DNA from: Chloroflexota bacterium
GTDB taxonomy: Bacteria > Chloroflexota > Anaerolineae > B4-G1 > DUEL01
Direction of reading: 5' to 3'
Length of the DNA: 6,721 nucleotides
Assembly (NCBI GenBank): GCA_017743275.1
Contig: JAGHZG010000089.1
Location: 1-6,721, forward strand
The position numbers and the translations under genes were made by a program. The notes below the pieces were generated by a model that was not told where the DNA came from, ran no database searches, and worked only from the letters and a program-made list of their open reading frames with translations. Below, piece after piece: positions 1 through 4,604 of this stretch. Position 1 is the first letter of the stretch. Each line of letters opens with the position of its first letter.

Positions 1-192
1 CGCACCCCGCAGGCACTGGAGAGGGCATCGATCAGGTCCATCGTGCCATCGGCCCAATGGTAAAGGTGCAGCAGATCAAAGATCTGCTTCCGGAATTGGG
101 AGCAGGGGATGGTCGGCCAGAAGGGAGAAGAGGTTTTCGTGCAGCAGATCAAAGATCTGCTTCCGGAATTGGGAGAGAGCGCTGGCACTCAC
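1..192 (-). pseudogene. Broken N-terminus of a probable DDE-type transposase, cut by the window edge
   Basis: Read on the minus strand from a GTG at 190-192, the frame gives a short peptide starting MSASALSQFRKQIFDLLH and stops at a TGA at 76-78 after 38 codons. One base out of phase, the sequence from 98 leftwards repeats QFRKQIFDLLH and continues as LYHWADGTMDLIDALSS to the window edge without a stop. The pattern FRxQxxDxL...WADxxxDLxDAL resembles, from memory, the N-terminus of IS4/IS701-like transposases in which an FRQ segment is followed by an RxDALxELxDAL helix. Removing one 73-bp period would rejoin the two parts into one continuous frame, so the gene looks inactivated by a frame-shifting duplication or insertion. 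The GTG start has only a weak GTGAGG upstream. The family assignment is tentative because only about 40 residues are visible and no catalytic residue lies inside the window. Confidence 0.45.
66..175. repeat. Exact 37-bp direct repeat, period 73 bp, with internal palindrome
   Basis: Positions 66-102 and 139-175 are identical over 37 bp and are separated by 36 unrelated bases. Each copy contains the dyad AGCAGATC-AAA-GATCTGCT (70-88 and 143-161), an 8-bp stem with a 3-base loop. The period of 73 is not a multiple of three, so the repeat shifts the minus-strand reading frame of the transposase-like sequence. The 36 bases between the copies are not duplicated, so this is not a simple tandem duplication of a 73-bp unit. 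Confidence 0.9.
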
Positions 193-272
193 ACGCTAAT
201 AATGCCTCACTTTTGGGATTGCCGCAAGCGCACCCTCTCAATTCCAGAAGTTAGTCCAAAGTCCAGTTCTGA

Positions 273-289
273 AAGTGCCTGGCACGTTC
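273..289 (+). repeat. Single copy of a 17-bp palindromic REP-like unit
   Basis: AAGTGCCTGGCACGTTC contains the palindrome GTGCC-T-GGCAC (275-285). The identical 17 bases occur at 2312-2328, and their exact reverse complement at 2291-2307. Here the unit stands alone, between the transposase-like remnant and the fmdB-family promoter. The three exact copies, with match boundaries at the same bases, point to a dispersed mobile repeat of the REP type; that origin is inferred. Confidence 0.7.
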
Positions 290-312
290 TCCGCTGATAG
301 CTACTCCAGGGG

Positions 313-341
313 TTGACTTTTCGGGCTGGAAACGGTAAAAT
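313..341 (+). promoter_or_regulatory. Sigma70-type promoter for the FmdB-family gene
   Basis: A -35 box TTGACT (313-318) and a -10 box TAAAAT (336-341) are separated by 17 bases, which is the optimal spacing. Each box differs from consensus at one position. The expected start site, about 7 bases after the -10 box, falls near 348, leaving a leader of only about 10 bases that is almost entirely the ribosome binding site GAGGTGG (349-355). Confidence 0.7.
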
Positions 342-358
342 GATAGGCGAGGTGGAAG

Positions 359-589
359 ATGCCCCTGTACGAGTATATCTGCCAGCAATGCCAGCGCCGT
401 TTTGACGCGCTGCGGCCGATGGCCAGCGCCGATGCTCCCATTGCCTGCCCGCACTGCGGGAGCCAGGAGACGCGGCGGGCCATCTCCCTGTTCGCCGCCA
501 TCGGCAGCGAAGGTGTCATTGCCGGTGGGGGTTCCTCCTGCACCTCCTGTTCATCCACATCCTGCGCTGGCTGCGGTTCCCGGCGGTAA
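359..589 (+). CDS. FmdB-family small zinc-ribbon protein
   Basis: A 76-residue protein with the typical family opening MPLYEYIC. It has two CxxC knuckles (C8/C11 in CQQC and C30/C33 in CPHC) that form one zinc ribbon, as expected for the FmdB/CxxC_CxxC_SSSS family. The role of the family is unsettled; members are often annotated as putative regulatory proteins. After the ribbon comes a glycine- and serine-rich tail with four more cysteines (C61, C64, C69, C72), a common but poorly understood feature that could bind a second metal ion. The ATG at 359 is supported by GAGGTGG just upstream and by a good promoter. The gene is monocistronic: a strong terminator follows its TAA, and the next genes converge on it. 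Length and motifs fit the family, so the family call is firm, but the cellular function is not known. Confidence 0.92.
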   Translation: MPLYEYICQQCQRRFDALRPMASADAPIACPHCGSQETRRAISLFAAIGSEGVIAGGGSSCTSCSSTSCAGCGSRR

Positions 590-601
590 ACGGGCAAGCA
601 T

Positions 602-653
602 AAAAAGCAGGCTGGCGGTACGGCGAAATTGCCGTACCGCCAGCCTGTTTTTA
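602..653. terminator. Bidirectional intrinsic terminator between convergent genes
   Basis: A perfect 17-bp GC-rich stem (608-624 paired with 631-647) encloses the loop GAAATT (625-630). Five A's (602-606) precede it and five T's (648-652) follow it, so a U-tract is produced on either strand. On the plus strand it ends the FmdB-family transcript (stop at 587-589). On the minus strand it ends the prmC-tsaC transcript (tsaC stop at 658-660). It is placed exactly in the convergent gap. Confidence 0.95.
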
Positions 654-657
654 TCCC

Positions 658-1296
658 TTACGGGGCATCCCGACGGATCAGTCCCAGTGCTTTCCGGATG
701 TCCGTCTCCGAAATGGGCCCTTCCCGCACGACAACCGGCGGCCATCGGGTACAATCCACCACGGTAGATGAAACCCCGATGGATACCCACCCTCCATTGA
801 ACACCAGGTCCACTTCCGGGCCCAGTTGGGCCATCACCTCCTGAGCGCTCCGGGCAGGCGGGTGACCCGGGAGATTCGCGCTGGTAACCGCCAGCGCTCC
901 CCCTGCCGCCCGAATCAGCGCGCAGGCCAGAGGAAGAGCGGGCAGGCGAATGCCGACCCGGGGCCCCTCCCCGATTTCCGGCGGGACTGCTTCGGTCCGG
1001 GGAAGCATCAGGGTCAGGGGGCCCGGCCAGAAGCGCTGAGCCAGGGGCCGGACCGCCTCCGGCAATACTGCGAAACGGGGGAGTTCCTCCAGGTCGGAGA
1101 GGAGGAGGGCGATGAAAGCGCCGTCGTCCCGGCCCTTGATCCGCCACAGGCGACGCAGGGCATCGGTGCAGTTGGGGAGGGCAGAAAGTCCGTACACGGT
1201 GTCCGTAGGGATTGCGACCAGTCCTCCTGCCTGCCACACGGCCAGAGCCTGTTCTACGGCATCGGGTTCTTCGGCCCGGACGATTCGGGCGGTCAC
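658..1296 (-). CDS. tsaC: L-threonylcarbamoyladenylate synthase (TsaC/YrdC/Sua5 family)
   Basis: A 212-residue YrdC-domain protein. The family makes threonylcarbamoyl-AMP from threonine, bicarbonate and ATP, the first step of the t6A37 modification of ANN-decoding tRNAs; TsaD with TsaB/TsaE then transfers the group. Visible motifs are PTDTVYGL (30-37), KGR (54-56), FWPGPLTL (89-96), VGIRLP (114-119), TSAN (138-141) and SSTVVD (176-181), which line the substrate and nucleotide pocket. The protein ends soon after the YrdC domain, so it is the short TsaC form without the extra C-terminal Sua5 domain. It starts with GTG at 1296, overlapping the prmC stop as GTGA, and has GGAGG (1304-1308) 7 bases upstream. 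Translation is therefore probably coupled to prmC. It ends at TAA just before the bidirectional terminator. I see no missing key residue. Confidence 0.95.
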   Translation of the reverse strand: MTARIVRAEEPDAVEQALAVWQAGGLVAIPTDTVYGLSALPNCTDALRRLWRIKGRDDGAFIALLLSDLEELPRFAVLPEAVRPLAQRFWPGPLTLMLPRTEAVPPEIGEGPRVGIRLPALPLACALIRAAGGALAVTSANLPGHPPARSAQEVMAQLGPEVDLVFNGGWVSIGVSSTVVDCTRWPPVVVREGPISETDIRKALGLIRRDAP

Positions 1297-2228
1297 AGGA
1301 CAACCTCCAGTACCCGGTCGCGGCCGGCCAGGTCAGGGTAAATCTGGACGCGCGCCGGGGGGAACACCGCGCGGGCCAGAGCGGCCGCCTCCGGGCCCTG
1401 CCCGGCGCCGATTTCCACCAGCAGAACGCCCCCCGGGCGGAGCAGACGGGCAGCGTCGGCCAGCAACCGCCGGACCACCCGCAGTCCTCCTGGCCCGCCG
1501 TCCAGCGCCAGCCGGGGCTCGTGCTCCCGCACCGACTCCGGCAACGACGCCCATTCCTCTTCGGCCACGTAGGGCGGATTGCTGACCAGCATGTCCACCG
1601 GCCCCCTCAGCGGGGAGGCCAGGTCGGCCTGCAGGAAGTGGATGCGGTTCGCCACGCCGTGACGGCGGGCGTTCATCACTGCGACGCTCAGTGCGGCGCG
1701 GGAGAGGTCGGTGGCATAGATGCGGGCGCGGGGCAACCGGACCGCCAGGGCCACCGCCACACATCCGCTCCCCGTCCCCACATCCACCACGGTCTGCGGA
1801 CCCCGCTCCAGGGCCAGTTCCACCAATGTTTCCGTCTCCGGACGGGGAATGAGCACGTCCGGGGTGACAACGAAATCCAGGCCAAAGAACTCCACGCGCC
1901 CGGTCAGATAGGGGAGAGGGATGCCTGTGGCCCGGCGGGCCAGCAGGTCCCCGTAATGCACCCCCTCTTCGGGGCTCAGAGGCCGCTCCGGGTGGGCCAG
2001 GATGGTCGTTCGGGTGAGCCCGGTCGCATGGGCCAGCAGAATCTCCGCCTCCAGATGGGGCATATCGGTGACGGAGGCCAGCGCAGCGGCCCCCTCCCGC
2101 AGCGCGGCGGCGATGTCGGAGAAGGGACACGGGTGTACATGGGTCACACGGATGCCCACGGATTGTTCACGCCGATTGACATCGCTCTTCTTGGGCACTT
2201 CGTGTCGGTTGTCGGCTTCCGCCGACAT
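1293..2228 (-). CDS. prmC: Peptide chain release factor N5-glutamine methyltransferase PrmC
   Basis: A SAM-dependent methyltransferase that modifies the glutamine of the GGQ motif in release factors RF1 and RF2. From the upstream ATG at 2228 it is 311 residues. It has an N-terminal helical domain (about 35-100), then PYLTGRVEFFG (106-116) and IPRPETETL (127-135). The SAM-binding loop DVGTGSG is at 149-155 and the signature NPPY, which holds the target glutamine, at 217-220; EPRLALDGG (237-245) follows. The complete motif set makes the call firm. The start is uncertain. Family similarity begins near residue 30, and a GTG at 2147 would give 284 residues, close to the usual length of about 280. 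The ATG at 2228 has no convincing Shine-Dalgarno and lies in a stable hairpin, but the GTG also lacks a clear one. In many bacteria prmC follows prfA; here prfA is not adjacent, and tsaC follows with a GTGA overlap. Confidence 0.95.
   Translation of the reverse strand: MSAEADNRHEVPKKSDVNRREQSVGIRVTHVHPCPFSDIAAALREGAAALASVTDMPHLEAEILLAHATGLTRTTILAHPERPLSPEEGVHYGDLLARRATGIPLPYLTGRVEFFGLDFVVTPDVLIPRPETETLVELALERGPQTVVDVGTGSGCVAVALAVRLPRARIYATDLSRAALSVAVMNARRHGVANRIHFLQADLASPLRGPVDMLVSNPPYVAEEEWASLPESVREHEPRLALDGGPGGLRVVRRLLADAARLLRPGGVLLVEIGAGQGPEAAALARAVFPPARVQIYPDLAGRDRVLEVVL
1304..1308 (-). promoter_or_regulatory. Ribosome binding site fixing the GTG start of tsaC
   Basis: GGAGG on the minus strand, inside the last codons of prmC, lies 7 bases from the GTG at 1294-1296. 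It supports the non-ATG start and the four-base overlap. Confidence 0.75.
2210..2227 (-). promoter_or_regulatory. Hairpin with GNRA-type loop over the upstream ATG of prmC
   Basis: On the minus strand TGTCGGC-GGAA-GCCGACA forms a perfect 7-bp stem with a GGAA tetraloop, and it includes the second and third bases of the ATG at 2226-2228. In mRNA this would hide that start codon. It therefore either argues for a downstream start or would dampen initiation. The structure is seen directly; its role is inferred. Confidence 0.4.
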
Positions 2229-2253
2229 TCTTCATGCAGGACTTAAAGAGTGG

Positions 2254-2266
2254 GGAGTGTCACTCC
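2254..2266. promoter_or_regulatory. 13-bp dyad upstream of prmC
   Basis: GGAGTG-T-CACTCC is a perfect 6+1+6 palindrome, 25 bases upstream of the prmC ATG at 2228. Its single-base centre favours a DNA-bound dyad (operator) over an RNA hairpin. No strong sigma70 promoter is visible around it, and no dedicated regulator gene is seen, so the role is open. Confidence 0.3.
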
Positions 2267-2290
2267 TGAAGCCCGCCAAATAACCGTTTT

Positions 2291-2328
2291 GAACGTGCCA
2301 GGCACTTTTGGAAGTGCCTGGCACGTTC
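2291..2328. repeat. REPIN-like inverted pair of the 17-bp unit
   Basis: Two copies of the 17-bp unit face each other with perfect complementarity (2291-2307 and 2312-2328) around the loop TTGG (2308-2311). Each arm also contains its own GTGCC/GGCAC palindrome, so the DNA or RNA can fold as one long hairpin or two short ones. The unit is identical to the lone copy at 273-289. It lies between the TPR gene stop (2358) and the prmC leader. No T-run follows on either strand, so it is not a canonical intrinsic terminator, though it could still slow polymerase or protect the 3' end of the TPR-gene mRNA. Confidence 0.8.
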
Positions 2329-2357
2329 GGAAGCAGCACAACTCTTATGTTTGTTTG

Positions 2358-3296
2358 TTATGGAACCGCCAGGGCCAACGGGCGATACCGGGTGGGGGCG
2401 GGTCCACCAATAATTCGGACACATTGACCCCGGGCAATGACAGTGCCACCTTGCTGACGGATGAATTCGGTGATACCCTGCGAATCCACTGAAATGTAGA
2501 AAGGGTCACCCGGAAGAGGCTCACCGGGCTGAGCCAGGATGTAATCGCCGTCTTTCTTTAACTGTTGCTGGAAGAACTGATGGACCTGCAAATCATCCGG
2601 GACGGGGAACATGCAGCAATCAGCCGTCAGGACCAGCCAGTCCCACAGGGGGACAACCTGCAATGTTCTCCCGTCCAAGAGCAGAGAGGCATCCCGGGCA
2701 TATTCTCCCCAGAGAGTCGCCGTGGCTCCGCCCGCCAAGTGGATGGGCAGGAAAAGGGTGAGCCCTCTCTCGTGCGGGACGGATTCTATCAGCCGCCCGA
2801 TCAGATGGTCAATCCATTGGGCTAACCGCTGGCATCGCCCGGCCTGCTCCGTTTCTTTGTGCACAGTCCAATAGTGGTAAGCGACATCCAGCAACTTTCG
2901 TGACGCGTCATACTCGTTGAGGGCTCCGGTATGATCGCCCATCAGGTGGCGGACCAGGCCGAGGTTGAGGGCCGCGACGGCTTCATTGTGCCGCTGGTCA
3001 GGACCGGGCTGCCGCTGGAACACCTCGCGGGCCCGCTCGGCCAGTTCCAGGGCCGGATGGGTGCGGCCGGTTCCCCAGCAGAGGTTGCTCAAAAAGAGGG
3101 CCGCTATTCCCTCGCCGAGAGGATGGCGACCCTTGCGGGCTGTTTCCAGCGCCTCCCGGGCCAACCGCTCCGCCTCATCCAGACGCCCGGCTTTCAGGGC
3201 GTCCAATCCCCGAACCACCAGCCGGACCGCCGGTGCTGAACCATCGCCCCAATATAGCGCGCTGGCCGGAATGGCCCAGAGAATCCGATGTAGCAT
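2358..3296 (-). CDS. TPR protein with an unassigned C-terminal domain
   Basis: A 312-residue protein, third in the operon after two SPFH genes. Residues about 27-56, 62-96 and 105-139 read as three TPR-like helix pairs (pattern ALKAGRLDEAERLAREAL and similar), followed by a helical linker to about 172. TPR arrays bind partner proteins. Residues about 178-298 form a separate, probably beta-rich domain with the segments PIHLAGG, DGDYILAQPGEPLPGDPFYI and QGITEF. The last two faintly recall the GDYVLV...GD core of S24/LexA-like folds, but no GDSM serine is present and the resemblance is a guess. There is no signal peptide or clear membrane span, so it is probably cytoplasmic. The ATG at 3296 is fixed by AGGAGG (3303-3308), 6 bases upstream, abutting the stop of the preceding gene. 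The C-terminal half is visibly less GC-rich than the TPR half. Function is unknown; an adaptor for the SPFH assembly is inferred from context. Confidence 0.85.
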   Translation of the reverse strand: MLHRILWAIPASALYWGDGSAPAVRLVVRGLDALKAGRLDEAERLAREALETARKGRHPLGEGIAALFLSNLCWGTGRTHPALELAERAREVFQRQPGPDQRHNEAVAALNLGLVRHLMGDHTGALNEYDASRKLLDVAYHYWTVHKETEQAGRCQRLAQWIDHLIGRLIESVPHERGLTLFLPIHLAGGATATLWGEYARDASLLLDGRTLQVVPLWDWLVLTADCCMFPVPDDLQVHQFFQQQLKKDGDYILAQPGEPLPGDPFYISVDSQGITEFIRQQGGTVIARGQCVRIIGGPAPTRYRPLALAVP

Positions 3297-3302
3297 TACT
3301 CC

Positions 3303-3308
3303 CCTCCT
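3303..3308 (-). promoter_or_regulatory. Near-ideal ribosome binding site of the TPR gene
   Basis: AGGAGG on the minus strand directly follows the TAG stop of the upstream SPFH gene and lies 6 bases before the ATG at 3294-3296. It fixes the start and suggests high translation, coupled to the SPFH genes. Confidence 0.85.
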
Positions 3309-4604
3309 CTAATCTGAACCCGGTAACCTCCGCTCCTCGCCCAGGAGTTCCTGGAGCCGGCGGAGGGTACGGATGGCCTCCGGGGGCAGGAAGGCGCGGG
3401 TGAAGGGGTCGTAGGACATCCAGCGCAGGGTCTCCGCCAGGCGGGCCGCCAGCAGGTACGGGCGGAGTTCGTCATCACTGATAGCGACACTCTGGAGTTC
3501 CCGGATCAGGGTGATGAGCATCTCCGCCTGGGCGCGGGCACGGACCGCCTCCATCCGCAGGAGTTCCGCCTCCCCCTCCACCCGGATGGCCGCTTCGTGG
3601 CTTTCCCACTCGGCCTGCCAGGCTTCTATCCACTGGGCAGGGATTTGCTCGTCCTCTACCTTGATCTCCCCCAGTTGGACGCTGAGGATGCGCGCGCCGA
3701 CCTTCGGCGCCTCCTTCTGGAGTTCGGTTTCCAGCCGCCGACGGATGACCTCCCGAGGGTGTTCAACATCCTCCCCGGTAGGGCCCAGGAGCCAGTCCAG
3801 GTAGTACTCCGCCAGGATGCTGCGCAGCATCCCCTCGGTGAGGCCCACCACTACCCGCCCCCGCCAGTCCATCGGGGGGGCTTTAGAATCGGGGTCCCGC
3901 ACCCAGCGGGCCGTCGCGGCTTTGAAGACTGCCTCGGGGGTGAAGGGGTAAGGCTCGTCATCTGTCGGCTGTTTCGGAGGAGCGTCTGCTGCGGTCCGGT
4001 CGTCTATCTTGAAGCGGATGTCGGCCTCACAGATGACCGGGATGCCATCCCGGGTCATCCCCTTGACCGGGAGGGTCCACTGCTGAGGCCGGAGGTCCAC
4101 AATCTCCCAGACCTTCTCAAACGGCTCCAGGTAAGGGTAGTTCTTCCGTTTGGGGAGGTGCGCGCTCAGAATCCGTTCCAGCCGCCCGCACCGTTCCGTC
4201 ACGACGGCCGTGTCGTTGTAGATGACCATGTACCCTGGCCCGCCTACCCGGTGCAGGACGGAGTTTTCCCCGGAAGCGATTTTCCCATCCTTGACCAGCA
4301 GGTACGGGGCGAACTTCCAGGGCCCGAAGATGCGGCGGTACACAAAAGACGCCGCTTCTTCCAGGGTTTGAATCTTGTAGAGCGTCTGGGTGAACCGCGC
4401 GGCGTGGCGCATGGCCAATGCCAGGCCCAGCAGGATGGGAAAAGCATAAACGACTCCCAGGAGAGCCAGGGTGGGAGCAAAGGTGAGCCCTCGGTGAACA
4501 GCCCCAGCGATCAGCAGGCCCGGCAGGAGTGCCAGAAACACCAGTGGCCCCAACCAGGGGAGAACTCGTCTCAAATGTCGGAAGCCCCACTGTGGTGCGA
4601 TCAT
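3309..4604 (-). CDS. Membrane-anchored SPFH/band 7-like protein with two spans
   Basis: A 431-residue protein. Two hydrophobic spans (about 14-35 and 41-65) form an N-terminal hairpin. A band 7-like region follows: YMVIYNDTAVVTERCG (125-140), DLRPQ (170-174) and GMTRDGIPV (182-190). After a large insert (about 200-280), the segment VGARILSVQLGEIKVEDEQI (302-321) matches the end of SPFH domains. An Arg/Glu/Ala-rich, probably coiled-coil helix (about 325-370) and a helical tail close the protein. SPFH proteins oligomerise into membrane microdomain scaffolds; cargo or activity cannot be read from the sequence. The start is the ATG at 4602-4604, which overlaps the stop of the upstream SPFH gene as ATGA and has AGGAGA (4611-4616) 6 bases upstream. 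An in-frame opening further upstream to 4892 is the antiphase shadow of that gene. It is a distant paralogue of the neighbour, with DLRPQ and TRDGI in common. Confidence 0.85.
   Translation of the reverse strand: MIAPQWGFRHLRRVLPWLGPLVFLALLPGLLIAGAVHRGLTFAPTLALLGVVYAFPILLGLALAMRHAARFTQTLYKIQTLEEAASFVYRRIFGPWKFAPYLLVKDGKIASGENSVLHRVGGPGYMVIYNDTAVVTERCGRLERILSAHLPKRKNYPYLEPFEKVWEIVDLRPQQWTLPVKGMTRDGIPVICEADIRFKIDDRTAADAPPKQPTDDEPYPFTPEAVFKAATARWVRDPDSKAPPMDWRGRVVVGLTEGMLRSILAEYYLDWLLGPTGEDVEHPREVIRRRLETELQKEAPKVGARILSVQLGEIKVEDEQIPAQWIEAWQAEWESHEAAIRVEGEAELLRMEAVRARAQAEMLITLIRELQSVAISDDELRPYLLAARLAETLRWMSYDPFTRAFLPPEAIRTLRRLQELLGEERRLPGSD

Noticed and set aside
66..175. CRISPR array
   Set aside because: Only two repeat copies, one spacer, and the repeat reads as protein-coding transposase-like sequence; no cas gene nearby.
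57..297. Two short plus-strand frames sharing VQQIKDLLPELG
   Set aside because: The shared peptide is only the 37-bp DNA repeat read twice; the minus-strand reading looks like a transposase and is preferred.
1212..2246. Plus-strand open frame (344 codons) across prmC
   Set aside because: Low-complexity Arg/Gly/Gln composition; prmC on the minus strand has all catalytic motifs.
2291..2328. Intrinsic terminator of the SPFH-TPR operon
   Set aside because: The stem is strong, but no T-run follows on either strand; the minus-strand 3' flank is AAAACGG. A repeat element explains it better.
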